Shown one piece after another: positions 35,810-45,693 of a stretch of 64,000 nucleotides of DNA; position 1 is the stretch's first letter, and each line of letters opens with the position of its first letter. Source of the DNA: an uncultured Xanthomonas sp. GTDB taxonomy: Bacteria; Pseudomonadota; Gammaproteobacteria; Xanthomonadales; Xanthomonadaceae. The stretch lies in NCBI GenBank assembly GCA_943912265.1, contig CALTTS010000018.1, positions 1 through 64,000 on the forward strand, in the 5' to 3' direction. The notes beneath the pieces were generated by a model. It was not told the origin of the DNA and searched no databases. It was given only the letters and a program-made list of their open reading frames with translations. A program made the translations under genes and the position numbers.

Positions 35810-38167
35810 TCACTCCGAATCTTCACTGCCGATCCGATACCCCATCGCCCGGTAGCCACGCTGGCGCTTATCCCACATCCGCAGCAGCGCCGGGTGGCCG
35901 GTGTCCACGAAGTCGATGATCCGCACGTCGGTCTTGCTTGCGTGTTCCCGGTGCAGACGCCCGGCGTACTGCTGCAGCGTGCCCTTCCAGGACACCGGCA
36001 TGGCGAGCACCAAAGTATCGAGCGGCGGGTGGTCGAAGCCCTCGCCGACTAGCCTGCCGGTGGCCAGGAGGACTCGGGGCGCGTCAGGCGGCAGCGCGTC
36101 CAGCCGGGCGATGAGGTCAGCGCGCTGCTTCTTCGACATCCGGCCATGCAGCACGAAAGGCGCCGGCTCCAGGCTGCCGAGGGCCGCCTCGATGGCGTCG
36201 AGATGCTCCGTGCGCTCGGTCAGGACCAGCACCTTCCGCCGCTGCGTCAAGGCATCGCGCACCTCGGCGGCGATGGCCTCGGTCCTGGCCTGATCGTTGG
36301 CGAGATGTCGGAAGACGTCCTGGATCCCGGCATCTGGCGGGAGATCGATCCGCGCATGGCGCGAGCGCGGCACCACCTCCAGGTCGTGCGGTGCCCCGGC
36401 CGGGGTAGCCGCCGTGTGGCGGATCGGCCCGCACTGCATGAAGATGATCGGCTGCTGCCCGTCGCGTCGGATCGGAGTCGCCGTCAGGCCCAGCACGTAC
36501 TTCGCCTTGGTTCGCTTGAGGATCGCGTCGAAGGAGACGGCGCCGACGTGATGGCACTCGTCGACGATCACGTGGCCGTAGTCCTCGACCAGCAGGTTCA
36601 CCTCGCCCTGGCGGGACAAGGACTGCATCACAGCGATGTCGATCCTCCCGGTGGGTTTGGCCTTGCCGCCGCCGATGGTGCCGACCACACCCTTGCCGAC
36701 ACCCAGAAACGCCTGCAGCCGCTCCTGCCACTGCTTGAGCAGTTCGGTTCGATGGACCAGCACCAAGGTATTGACGCCCCGGCGCGCGATCATCGTCGCG
36801 GCTGTCACCGTCTTGCCGAAGGCGGTCGGTGCGCACAGCACCCCGGCATCAAAGGGCAGCATCGCCGCGACGGCGGCTTCCTGGTCGGGACGCAGACTGC
36901 CGACGAAAGACACGTCTAGCGGCTGGCCGGCAACGCGTTCGTCTCTCAGGTCGCAGGCGATACCGTTCTCGCGCAGCAGTGACAGGGCGGCATCCAGACA
37001 CCCTCGGGGTAGCGCGATGTGCTGGGGGTAGTTCTCGGCGCAGCCGATGACACGCGCCTTGTCCCACACCGACATCCGCATCGCCTGCGCCTTGTAGAAC
37101 TCGGGGTTCTGGAACGCCGCCAGCCGGATCAGGCGGTTGGCCAGCGCCTGCGGCAGTTGGACCTTCTCGAAATAGATCAGATTGGCCAGCGTGACGGTCA
37201 GTGACTTCGGCATCGGACCGGCCAGTTTCTTGGCCGATGTGTTCTCGCGCTTCCAGGGCGTGGCCAGGTCCTCGTCGTCGATGAAGGTGACGTCCAGCGG
37301 ATGGACGCCACCCGTGGCCCGGAGGATGGTCGGCTCGATATCGTGCGCGGCCATCGGCTGGATGGACGCGAGGAATGCCCATTGATCAGGGTACGGTCGC
37401 AGATCGGCATCAACGAAGACGCTGCAGCCACTTTCGCGAGGCCACTTCTGCAGCGGCAAGGCGATCAGGTTGCCGAAGCCGCCTTTGGGCATGGTGTCCT
37501 GGTTCGGGAACAGTCGGTCATAGGATTCCAGCTTCAGTTGCCGGGTGCGAGCGCAGGTATGGGTGATGATGGCCGTGCCCAAGCGGCGGGCATCACGTGC
37601 TGAAACCCGGCTGGCGAAAAACACCCATGCATGCGCGCCATTGCCGGACCGCGAGATTTCCAGCGCAGCCGGAACACCCAGCTCTTCGCAGGACTGCATG
37701 AACGCTAGCGCGTCGTCGCGCCAGTCGGCCTCGTCGAAGTCGACAGCCAAAAAATAGCAGGTGTCATCCTCCAGCAGCGGATAGACGCCTACTGTGTGCT
37801 CGCCTGCCAGATGGTCGTAGATCACCGCATCGGACAGTGGGATCAGCAGGCGATTGCTGCAATCGCCGCATTTGATGCGCGGCTTTTCGCAGATACCGGC
37901 GCGCCACTCATTGGCGCAGGCTGGTGCGTAGCCCGACTTGCCTGAGGTCTTGCCTTCCCATCGAACTGGATAGACATCGGTGCGGCCTCGAAACAGACGG
38001 CGGAACAGCGCCACCTTTTCGGCAGTGGAAAGCCGGGACGGTTCCGGCTCCCTCGCCACGACGATAGCTGATTGCGGCGCACGCCACTCAATGCCGTGGT
38101 ATTCAAGAAGTGCGATCAGGCGGGCGTTTTCGGCCTGCAAAGTTGAGATATCGGTCCGCTCAGTCAT
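35810..38167 (-). CDS. TOTE-type primase-helicase defence protein
   Basis: A 785-residue protein joining an archaeo-eukaryotic primase domain to an SF2 helicase. The N-terminal region has a cysteine cluster (CANEW, GIC, CGDCSN) and the primase residues AVDFDEADW and SRSGNGAHAWVFF. The helicase part has Walker A CAPTAFGKTVTA, the DECHH box, GLTATPIRRD, and the motif VI region QQYAGRLHRE. This layout is that of the family called TOTE conflict-system primases, proposed as anti-invader systems. The ATG at 38167 overlaps the upstream gene by 8 bp. It is last in the leftward operon, ending at a strong hairpin. Confidence 0.82.
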   Translation of the reverse strand: MTERTDISTLQAENARLIALLEYHGIEWRAPQSAIVVAREPEPSRLSTAEKVALFRRLFRGRTDVYPVRWEGKTSGKSGYAPACANEWRAGICEKPRIKCGDCSNRLLIPLSDAVIYDHLAGEHTVGVYPLLEDDTCYFLAVDFDEADWRDDALAFMQSCEELGVPAALEISRSGNGAHAWVFFASRVSARDARRLGTAIITHTCARTRQLKLESYDRLFPNQDTMPKGGFGNLIALPLQKWPRESGCSVFVDADLRPYPDQWAFLASIQPMAAHDIEPTILRATGGVHPLDVTFIDDEDLATPWKRENTSAKKLAGPMPKSLTVTLANLIYFEKVQLPQALANRLIRLAAFQNPEFYKAQAMRMSVWDKARVIGCAENYPQHIALPRGCLDAALSLLRENGIACDLRDERVAGQPLDVSFVGSLRPDQEAAVAAMLPFDAGVLCAPTAFGKTVTAATMIARRGVNTLVLVHRTELLKQWQERLQAFLGVGKGVVGTIGGGKAKPTGRIDIAVMQSLSRQGEVNLLVEDYGHVIVDECHHVGAVSFDAILKRTKAKYVLGLTATPIRRDGQQPIIFMQCGPIRHTAATPAGAPHDLEVVPRSRHARIDLPPDAGIQDVFRHLANDQARTEAIAAEVRDALTQRRKVLVLTERTEHLDAIEAALGSLEPAPFVLHGRMSKKQRADLIARLDALPPDAPRVLLATGRLVGEGFDHPPLDTLVLAMPVSWKGTLQQYAGRLHREHASKTDVRIIDFVDTGHPALLRMWDKRQRGYRAMGYRIGSEDSE

Positions 38168-38714
38168 CGACCCCGTACTCGGAAAGCAACTCATCCATAT
38201 CGTCGCCTACGCCGTAACCAAAGTTGTGGCTGATGTTTCGAACCACGCACAGACGTCCCCAGAGCGTGGATCGCGCCGCATCGGGTAATGCGGCAATCGC
38301 CTTCAAGGCCTGTTCGAACATTCGCACCAGTGCGTCGAAGTACCCCTCGTCCTGCATGACGATGTCGTTGCTGAATCCGGCTGCACGCTCACAGTAAAAC
38401 ACCATCAGTTCCGCAAGTCCGTCGGGTTGCCCGACAGCTTTCTTGTAATCCGAAATAGCCTTTTTCGCCTTGGCTACCGAGGTATCCTGGTTCTTGAACA
38501 CGTCGGGCCAGAGCCAGCGGTCGATGGCGGCCTTGTAGGGCTTGAGCACATCTTCGCCGAGTCCGAAGCGGGCGTGCAGGAATGCCTGGTTGTCTTTACT
38601 GGCGGCGTACAGGTCTTGCACAAGCCCCATCAGGCCAGCGCGGTCGAAGTCGGCCAGTTTGGTTTTAACGTCGCTCCAGCTGGGGGTCGATTTCGGAGTT
38701 TTCTTCGTTGCCAC
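38160..38714 (-). CDS. Unrecognised protein coupled to the TOTE gene
   Basis: About 184 residues, largely helical and charged, with no domain I can name. Recognisable stretches are FDRAGLMGLVQDLYAAS, HARFGLGEDVLKPYKAAI and a C-terminal GDDMDELLSEYG. No membrane or signal segment. I prefer the GTG at 38714, which has AGGGAG at a suitable 8-bp distance; the GTG at 38723 touches that site. Its stop overlaps the TOTE start by 8 bp, so equal expression is expected. It may be an accessory or regulatory subunit. Confidence 0.75.
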   Translation of the reverse strand: MATKKTPKSTPSWSDVKTKLADFDRAGLMGLVQDLYAASKDNQAFLHARFGLGEDVLKPYKAAIDRWLWPDVFKNQDTSVAKAKKAISDYKKAVGQPDGLAELMVFYCERAAGFSNDIVMQDEGYFDALVRMFEQALKAIAALPDAARSTLWGRLCVVRNISHNFGYGVGDDMDELLSEYGVDD

Positions 38715-38823
38715 GCGCTTCACTCCCTGGGCCGAATCGTTGCGCTGTGTTTAAAAGTCGGGGCCAAGAACTCCGTCGCCAACATACAAACGAGAATCCA
38801 GTTCCCGCCCACCAGCTGCGGAG

Positions 38824-40548
38824 TCATGCTTTGATCCCATATGACCCGGCCAGACGATTCAGCAAATCCTTATGCCGCACCTCTAGATCACCCAGAGTGA
38901 AGGTACCCAAGGCCAGGAGACGCTGGGAGTTTGGCAAGCTTTCAACTCGGTCCTCGAAGTAACGCACCCGTTTATCGGCAAAGTCCAGGTTGCCCAGCGA
39001 CGTGTTCTTACGTCGTGACAGAAGCATCAGGTTGCCGAGCCGGTGAAGCCATACCTCACGCTGCGCATCGGTGAAATCCTTGAGCCATTGGCTGGCTTTG
39101 CCCGGTGTCTGCGGCAGAATGTGCTCGACGCTGATCTCGTCGGGCAAGTTCAAGGGTGCGGCATGACTGGCCAGCAGATATTCCAAACGCAACAGCACAT
39201 ACCTGGCAAAGCGCCGCCCATAGATCGCACCGTCGAGCAGATCCATCAGCTGCTTAGAGTCGAAATCGAAAACCCTGCTGGCCAAGACCTCGTCTGGAGT
39301 CCTGGCTGACTCGATGGCCTTGAGCACCTCGTTCATGTTGCTGATCCGCTGGGTTGGTGTCAGCTGCACAATCCAGTCGGCCGAAAATTTGTTATCGATG
39401 CGCTCGATCAGGTCGAGCAGTTTCTGAGCCTTGAATTTGCGATACCAAGCCAGCACCGGTGGAATCCAATCGGTGGCAGGCAAGCCACGGCGCATCACGT
39501 TGATGCGGTTGCGGTACGCGTTGCCAAGGCTGGTTGGCAGGCCATCAAACTGGATTGCCTCGTCGAAAGCGTCCTTGTAGGCTTTGACAGCCTCAAAACT
39601 GTCAGTGCCCAGCGCCAGCAACGGTGGTTTGGCACCGTAGATGCGCTCGTCGAATTCCTTGAGCAGACCTTCGCGCGCCTTATCTTTCACGTAGATCGTG
39701 CGCACCAGGGATAGGAATCGGTCGAATTCATCACGACCCATCTCGCCCTCGACCTCCTCCCAGTATTCGGCCCATTTGGTGCGCTCACTGTCCTTGCTGA
39801 TGGCGCCAAGGTTTTTGGCCTTGAGGATGTCGCTGTTCGACAGGGGGATGCCCCGGTCGTTAAGGATGGTGAACAGGCGGAAAGCGTCGTCCAGATCCTC
39901 GGTGGAGACATAGATGAACAGTGCGTTGTTCAGCAAATATCCCACAAAGCGGTCAAAGTCTGCCTCAGACGGAAAACGGGTGGTGTCATCAATACTGGCA
40001 TGTATGGTCTGCAAGCCTGCGGCCATATTCGACAGCGACAGGTTCTTGCTGGCTGCGATGCCCACCAAATCCGGGCTCTGAGAGCCACCATCAGTCTTGA
40101 TGTAACTTTCGATGAAGGTGCCAACGTTATCGCGAATGTCATAGACGATGCGATTGCGACCGGGAATCTTCTTCCACTTGTTCTCTTCCTGGAACAGCAT
40201 TTCACGGCAAGCGGCTTTAAGCTTGTCATCCGTCACTCGGTCACGGATGCAGGCCAGCATCAGCATTAACGTGGTCAGACGCTGCTGGCCATCCAGTAGT
40301 TCGTACTCTTCAAAGCTCACCCCGTCGGTGGTGCGAGTTGCCTTACGCAGCACCATAGAACCCAGAAAGTACTGCCCTTCCGGGTTGTGCTCGCTGGCGT
40401 AATTCACATCATCGATCAGCTCGGAAATCTCATCTTTGCCCCAGACATAGGCTCGCTGGTAATCCGGGATGCGGAACCAGAAACGCGAGAACACCTCGCC
40501 AATGACGATCTTGGCGCTCTCGATCTGCCCCTTTTTACTTGAACTCAT
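38824..40548 (-). CDS. DUF262/DUF1524 (GmrSD-type) restriction-like protein
   Basis: A 574-residue fusion. The N-terminal DUF262 domain has the ParB/Srx-like motif LLDGQQRLTTLMLML after IPDYQRAYVW. The C-terminal DUF1524 HNH nuclease motif is SVEHILPQTP with HRLGNLMLLSRRKNTSLGN. GmrSD proteins use a nucleotide-dependent N-half and HNH C-half to cut modified phage DNA. The ATG at 40548 has AGGGAG upstream; a GTG at 40554 is possible. It follows the Res gene after 15 bp and so belongs to the same operon. Confidence 0.88.
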   Translation of the reverse strand: MSSSKKGQIESAKIVIGEVFSRFWFRIPDYQRAYVWGKDEISELIDDVNYASEHNPEGQYFLGSMVLRKATRTTDGVSFEEYELLDGQQRLTTLMLMLACIRDRVTDDKLKAACREMLFQEENKWKKIPGRNRIVYDIRDNVGTFIESYIKTDGGSQSPDLVGIAASKNLSLSNMAAGLQTIHASIDDTTRFPSEADFDRFVGYLLNNALFIYVSTEDLDDAFRLFTILNDRGIPLSNSDILKAKNLGAISKDSERTKWAEYWEEVEGEMGRDEFDRFLSLVRTIYVKDKAREGLLKEFDERIYGAKPPLLALGTDSFEAVKAYKDAFDEAIQFDGLPTSLGNAYRNRINVMRRGLPATDWIPPVLAWYRKFKAQKLLDLIERIDNKFSADWIVQLTPTQRISNMNEVLKAIESARTPDEVLASRVFDFDSKQLMDLLDGAIYGRRFARYVLLRLEYLLASHAAPLNLPDEISVEHILPQTPGKASQWLKDFTDAQREVWLHRLGNLMLLSRRKNTSLGNLDFADKRVRYFEDRVESLPNSQRLLALGTFTLGDLEVRHKDLLNRLAGSYGIKA

Positions 40549-40563
40549 TTCCACTCCCTGGGA

Positions 40564-43086
40564 TTACTTGGATGCAACAGCAAACAGATCGTCGAGCTGC
40601 GGATTACTCGTGATCAGCAACAGCTTTTTAATCGTGGCGGCCTGATTGATCTCCAGGCGCGCGAAATGCTCGCCACCCGCGGAAGACTGTTTGCGGATCA
40701 GTTGGATGCGCCCGAACAGCGCGCCGTGCTTTTCCGCAAACTTTGCCAGCCCGACGGCTTTCTCAAAGTTGTCACTCAGGCTAGGGTCATGGGGCTCCAG
40801 AATATCTATGACGAACTCGCTGCCGCTTTTGCGTACCACGACCAGATCTGGAAACATCGGGCGCACGTCACCACCCGTTTCATACGGAATTTCCAGTGAC
40901 CACGGCTTGCGATCCAGATTGCGCAACCAGCCGACCACTTCAGGCTTGGCCAGTTCTTCCTTCAACACCCCTGCTTCCCAGGTGCCCAATTCGGTACGGA
41001 ACTGGCCACTGCTTTCTACGTACAGGTGGCGCTCCCAAATCGGATCGGCAGGCGAGCGCTTGAAGTCGATGGATGCTGGCAAATGCCATGGCACTTCGTT
41101 GGGCTTGGCCGTCGCCAGCCGCAGCTTCTCGTAATTGACGCGCCGCTGCTCCTTGAGTTTGTAGATGGCCTTCTTGTGCTGGTCGTAAAGACCATCGAAG
41201 GCAGCCTCTGCTAACGATTCGAGAATAGCCATTTCTGCCGCGTTGCGAGCCAGAACGATGGCTTCTACCTTCACATCCAGCGCATCGCGATCCGCGTGGG
41301 CGCACCAGTACTCCATCTGCAGGCCATGGCTGAAGGCGCGACCAGCTTCTTCAAACAGCCGATCAATGTCTACGTCTGAGGTATCAATGTGATAGTCCGC
41401 AGTCGGCTCAGCTACGCCAGCGCCGTTATTGACAGCCAGGGTCCGCAGGCCAACCTGCGTGATCGCTTTTGCCGCAGCATCGAACTGGCCTGCCGCCTTG
41501 ATCGCTGCAATGCGCTGCCCCATCCACGCAACAATCTGCTGCTTGGCTTGGCCCCAGGCATCGTCATCGATCTCATCGATGGTCAGGCTGCGTGAGATGG
41601 CCATATACCGGCGCAGCGGGCTTTGTGCTCGAGCAGCATTCACGCGGTAGGTGATCACTTCATCAAGTGCCGCAAAGATGGCCTCGCAGCCTTCGCGCCG
41701 CTTGAGCACCACCAGATTGCGGCTGGAGCCCGTTTCGGCGGGCGGCACATCTTCCGCGTTGTGCAGCGAGGCCACCACGCTTTCCACGGCGCCCGTATCG
41801 AAGTAGGGCAAAAACAGATGCACATCATTGAGCGCAGCATCTTTTTCGATGCGCCGTGCCAGTGGCGTGCGCACCATCCGGCCAAGCAACTGGGCGATGT
41901 AGGTGTGATCCTCCGCACGACGGAACGACATCATCACCTCGGCGCGCGGGCAATCCCAGCCGGTGGACAGGCTGGTCTTGAAGAACACCACACCAATGTT
42001 CTGGTCCGCATCGATACGCGAGGCTTCCACCTTGCGCACCCGGCGGCCGCCCACGTCCAGGTCGCCCGTGTCGTGCATCGCGTGAGCGACCTCGCCTTCG
42101 TTCAGGCGACGGCCAATGGCGCTCTCGATCACGGTCAGCGCTGCACCGAGGTCGGTTTTGGTCAGTTGCCGGTCTGAACCGTTTTCGACCTGAACCACCA
42201 ATATCGGCCAGACGGTTTGCTCTTTTTCGTCATGGCAATACGCGCCCCAGGCGGCCGTCATCTGCCCCCAGCGCCGTGCCGCCTCTTCCAAAAGCGCCAT
42301 CTCAGCCGTGGTGGCGGCTTCAGGGTGATGAATCAGGATGCGGTCTTTCAGCAGGCCGGATTTACGCACTTCTTCTGCCGGTACGGCCACCTTGTGCGTG
42401 GTCACGGTGTGTTCGGCATTGGCAATCAAATCCAGAAACCGCTTGGGCGTAGCCGAGACGCCAATCACCATCGGCATCTTGACCAGGCCCACCTCGGGGT
42501 ACCCCAGCAAGAAGCGCTGCATCAAGGTTTGCGCGGCCTGCGCTCCCTTGCCCGAGGTCATGCCGCGGTGCGCTTCGTCGATCACCACATAGAAGCGATC
42601 CGGAATCGCCCGTGCCGTATTGGTCAGCGTTTCCCAGATCAAATGCTGCCGTCCGTCGCCACGGTTGGTCAGCGGTTGATTTACGGCCAGCTTCTGCGTG
42701 TTGATGAAATAGATGCGCCCGCCATCCAGCCGGGGCGCATCAAAATGCGCGTCGATGGTGATGAGCTGGTTGACCCGATACACCTTGTCCGACTTGCTTT
42801 CGATCTTGAGCTTGGTCTGCTCATTGAGCTCGGGCATGTCCGATACCCACAGGATCACGGCATCCGGTTGGGGTGCCCAATCCAGCGGCCAGGCCAACTG
42901 GTCATCGGGCTCATCCAGAATCGCCTCGAACAGCGCCGTCATCATGATGGTCTTGCCGCTGCCGGTGGCGGCCGAGAAGGCCACGACTTGCTGGTTATCC
43001 GGCGACACGCTCTTGCGGGCGCTCACCAAGGCCTCGCGCAGTTTGCCCAGCGCATCTTTCTGAAAATCGAACAGCGTGACCTTCAT
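40564..43086 (-). CDS. Type III restriction-like helicase-nuclease (Res)
   Basis: An 840-residue DEAD/DEAH helicase partner of the adjacent methyltransferase. Motifs: SAATGSGKTIMMTALF (Walker A), VVIDEAHRG, GVSATPKRF, and QLLGRMVRTPLARR (motif VI). The C-terminal nuclease-like region has MFPDLVVV and then FVIDILEPHDPSLSDN. The usual PD-(D/E)xK lysine is replaced by a PH dipeptide in that position, so cleavage chemistry may differ. The start overlaps the mod stop by 4 bp (ATGA). Confidence 0.87.
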   Translation of the reverse strand: MKVTLFDFQKDALGKLREALVSARKSVSPDNQQVVAFSAATGSGKTIMMTALFEAILDEPDDQLAWPLDWAPQPDAVILWVSDMPELNEQTKLKIESKSDKVYRVNQLITIDAHFDAPRLDGGRIYFINTQKLAVNQPLTNRGDGRQHLIWETLTNTARAIPDRFYVVIDEAHRGMTSGKGAQAAQTLMQRFLLGYPEVGLVKMPMVIGVSATPKRFLDLIANAEHTVTTHKVAVPAEEVRKSGLLKDRILIHHPEAATTAEMALLEEAARRWGQMTAAWGAYCHDEKEQTVWPILVVQVENGSDRQLTKTDLGAALTVIESAIGRRLNEGEVAHAMHDTGDLDVGGRRVRKVEASRIDADQNIGVVFFKTSLSTGWDCPRAEVMMSFRRAEDHTYIAQLLGRMVRTPLARRIEKDAALNDVHLFLPYFDTGAVESVVASLHNAEDVPPAETGSSRNLVVLKRREGCEAIFAALDEVITYRVNAARAQSPLRRYMAISRSLTIDEIDDDAWGQAKQQIVAWMGQRIAAIKAAGQFDAAAKAITQVGLRTLAVNNGAGVAEPTADYHIDTSDVDIDRLFEEAGRAFSHGLQMEYWCAHADRDALDVKVEAIVLARNAAEMAILESLAEAAFDGLYDQHKKAIYKLKEQRRVNYEKLRLATAKPNEVPWHLPASIDFKRSPADPIWERHLYVESSGQFRTELGTWEAGVLKEELAKPEVVGWLRNLDRKPWSLEIPYETGGDVRPMFPDLVVVRKSGSEFVIDILEPHDPSLSDNFEKAVGLAKFAEKHGALFGRIQLIRKQSSAGGEHFARLEINQAATIKKLLLITSNPQLDDLFAVASK

Positions 43087-45617
43087 GCCCGTGCTCCCTG
43101 TGTGCCAGCCTGACCGGCAGCGCGGTCCTGGTTCTTGTTGATCATGAAATTGAGCAGGTAATCGCGGTACAACTGCACCACCGCCAAGCCTGGGTTGGCC
43201 TTGCCCGCCACCTCGCGCACGTCCTGCGCCATGGTTTTGAACGATTCGTCCGCGTCGGTGACGATGAACACCTGCGACAAGCCGGTGCGCCCTTCCAGCG
43301 ACTTCAGCAAGCGGCCCATGCGGGTTTCATCCAGCAGCACCACGAAGTTGTTGCCTTCCGGTGCAAACAGCACCGGCTCCGGCTCGCCACGTTTCAACTC
43401 CGGTCGCGGCCCAACCGCCCCGGCCTTCAGCCACAGCAGGGGCAAGATTTCGCGGAAGGCGCGGCGCAACGACACGCGCTCCTTCTCCAGAAAATCCAGC
43501 TTGAAGTAGGCAAGGTTAGCGGCAAAGCCCGCGCTCATCGGGCGCTTTTCTTCTTCGGGCACCAGCAGCGGCCCGAGCAGCTCCACCACCTGCGCCTTCA
43601 ACTGGTCGAACACGCGCTTGACCGGCGTGACGATGTAAAAGTCGGTGATGTGTTCTTGCCCGTCCAGCGCCTCCAGCCAATCCTCCGCGGCCGCCGGGTC
43701 AAACAGCACGCTGGCCTTGTGGTCGTCCGACACGATGAAGGGGCACGGGTCTTTCACCAGCGTCTGCGGCAGGCCGTCGATCAGCGCCACCAACTGCTTC
43801 TTCTTGGGCAGTGTGTCGAGCTGCAAAGGATCGACAAAACCGATCTGCGTGAAGCTGCGCGCCTTCTCTCGCTCCACGGTCTTGCCGGTCAGGTACTCAC
43901 CGGTCAGCACCGAGCCATCGTCACGGCGACCAAGAATGGTGTACTTGCTGCGCGGCCAGGTCACTGAGCGGCAGATGCCCTGCGCTTCCCAATCCGCATC
44001 GCCGGGTTGCAGGCCTCGGGCGCTCAGGGCGCTGGCTTCCTCGGCCGAGACTTCGTTGTTGGTAACCAGGATGCAGCGGCGTTGCCCCCCATCGGCGGCG
44101 TTGAGCAGGTTGACGGCGTTGAGCGTGGTGCCGCTGCCCGCAAAGAAATCAACGATGAGCGCTCTATCGTTTCTTGCAACAAATGCTTTGAGAGCGTCTC
44201 TTACGGCATAAAGGCTTTTTGGAAATGGAAATGCGCCATTCGGGAGAATCTCTTTGAGCAGATTGGTGCCGTAGTGTTCGGCATTATGCGATTTAAAGTT
44301 CCACTGCGTAGCGGGCGTGCGGTGTTTTGACCCAACAAACCGGGCTTCTACAGAGCCGTCAGGACGCCTTGAAAAAATTTCCGCATCGCCCGTTTCGATA
44401 GCCTTAATGGTTCCCGCAGGTAGAAATTGAATGATGTAGCTTTGAGGCTCATTCGGGCAATGTTTCCCTGCACGGACATAACCCAAAGCGTGTCGAGTAC
44501 GGCACGTCTCGGCAGTCAGGCTCCAGTTCATTTCAGTGCCATCCGGACGAATTGGTAATACAGGCACGCAGCCAGGAACCTTTTCAACCATGTTGATGGA
44601 CATGGTTTCAGGGAGTGGATCACCAATCCGCTCGATGTGGCCAGATTTCTTATTTACATAAATTGGGTAGAACTGGTTTGGGCCACAAGCCCCCTTGCCT
44701 TTCCTGCCTCGTACTGATGCCAGATTCCGGCGACGCATGGTTTCCCACGAAATGCGCTCTCCAGTCTGGCTTTCTTCCTCGAACGACCCGAGAGCAGCTC
44801 TGTCATGCCAGACGAAGTAAATGAACTCATTTACTCGCAAAAACTCGTTGGACCTACCAGTGCCTTTCGGGTTGATGATCGATGAAACCATCTGGATTTT
44901 TGACTCTGGGAAAACCTGTTCGAGTAGCATTCCAAGATGGATGTACTCCTTTTCATCAATGGTGACGATCAGCACGCCGGTGTCCGGCTTGAGCAGCCGC
45001 TTGGCCAGCTTCAGCCGCTTTTCCATGAAGGCCAGCCACTTGCTGTGCCGCCAGCCATCGTTGCCGTCCACGTAGTCGTTGTTGTATTTCCAATCGCGCG
45101 CGCCGGTGTTGTAAGGCGGGTCGATGTAGATGCAATCGACCTGACCGGCATACAGGTAATCCAGCAATTGCAGCGCGTGGTAGTTGTCGGCCTCGATCAG
45201 CGTGTGCCAGGGGGCGTCAAGCGGGCCGTTGGCCACGGCATCTACCGGCACCAGCGCGGGGAAGATCGGCTCGCCAAATTCACGCACCACCAGCAGTTCA
45301 TCCACCATGAACTGCACCGGCTCTGCCGCAGCGCGGGTCGGTTCGCTGGGGTGTGCCTCGTTGCTGGGCTTGACGCAGGTGGCCACGCCCGCGTGGATGG
45401 ACTTGATTTGCCACACATCTTTCAGCGCACCCTGACGGCGACACACCAGATCGCCCTTGCGTGGCTTGGCACCGTGCAGTGGCAACAACTCGGGCAGGTG
45501 ATCTTCGAACACCAAACCGAATTTCTTTTCTTTCTTCGCGTTGTCCCACTCGGCAGCAAGGCGCTCGCGCAGGCGCGGATCGCTGATTTGGGCGATCAGG
45601 GTATCAATGGCGGACAA
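43083..45617 (-). CDS. Type III-like DNA adenine methyltransferase (Mod)
   Basis: A beta-class DNA methyltransferase of about 844 residues. The catalytic motif IYIDPPYNTGARDW comes before the SAM-binding motif VDFFAGSGTTLNAV, the order of Mod subunits. The target region lies between them. It should protect host DNA from the Res partner by making N6-methyladenine. I chose TTG at 45617 because AAGGAGG lies just upstream; a TTG at 45641 would add eight residues and has no such site. It is long for a Mod protein, with an extra C-terminal domain of unknown role. Confidence 0.87.
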   Translation of the reverse strand: MSAIDTLIAQISDPRLRERLAAEWDNAKKEKKFGLVFEDHLPELLPLHGAKPRKGDLVCRRQGALKDVWQIKSIHAGVATCVKPSNEAHPSEPTRAAAEPVQFMVDELLVVREFGEPIFPALVPVDAVANGPLDAPWHTLIEADNYHALQLLDYLYAGQVDCIYIDPPYNTGARDWKYNNDYVDGNDGWRHSKWLAFMEKRLKLAKRLLKPDTGVLIVTIDEKEYIHLGMLLEQVFPESKIQMVSSIINPKGTGRSNEFLRVNEFIYFVWHDRAALGSFEEESQTGERISWETMRRRNLASVRGRKGKGACGPNQFYPIYVNKKSGHIERIGDPLPETMSINMVEKVPGCVPVLPIRPDGTEMNWSLTAETCRTRHALGYVRAGKHCPNEPQSYIIQFLPAGTIKAIETGDAEIFSRRPDGSVEARFVGSKHRTPATQWNFKSHNAEHYGTNLLKEILPNGAFPFPKSLYAVRDALKAFVARNDRALIVDFFAGSGTTLNAVNLLNAADGGQRRCILVTNNEVSAEEASALSARGLQPGDADWEAQGICRSVTWPRSKYTILGRRDDGSVLTGEYLTGKTVEREKARSFTQIGFVDPLQLDTLPKKKQLVALIDGLPQTLVKDPCPFIVSDDHKASVLFDPAAAEDWLEALDGQEHITDFYIVTPVKRVFDQLKAQVVELLGPLLVPEEEKRPMSAGFAANLAYFKLDFLEKERVSLRRAFREILPLLWLKAGAVGPRPELKRGEPEPVLFAPEGNNFVVLLDETRMGRLLKSLEGRTGLSQVFIVTDADESFKTMAQDVREVAGKANPGLAVVQLYRDYLLNFMINKNQDRAAGQAGTQGARA

Positions 45618-45693
45618 ACTTCCCTCCTTTTGGCCTGCCAACCCGCGCGGGCAACAGACTTGTATTCATTCAGCAATTCGATGGGCCCAGTCA

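Noticed and set aside
35700..35810. Left att site matching the ssrA 3' end
   Set aside because: TTGGTGGTGGGTGG near 35720 superficially resembles the tmRNA end, but the match is too short and inexact to be a direct repeat.
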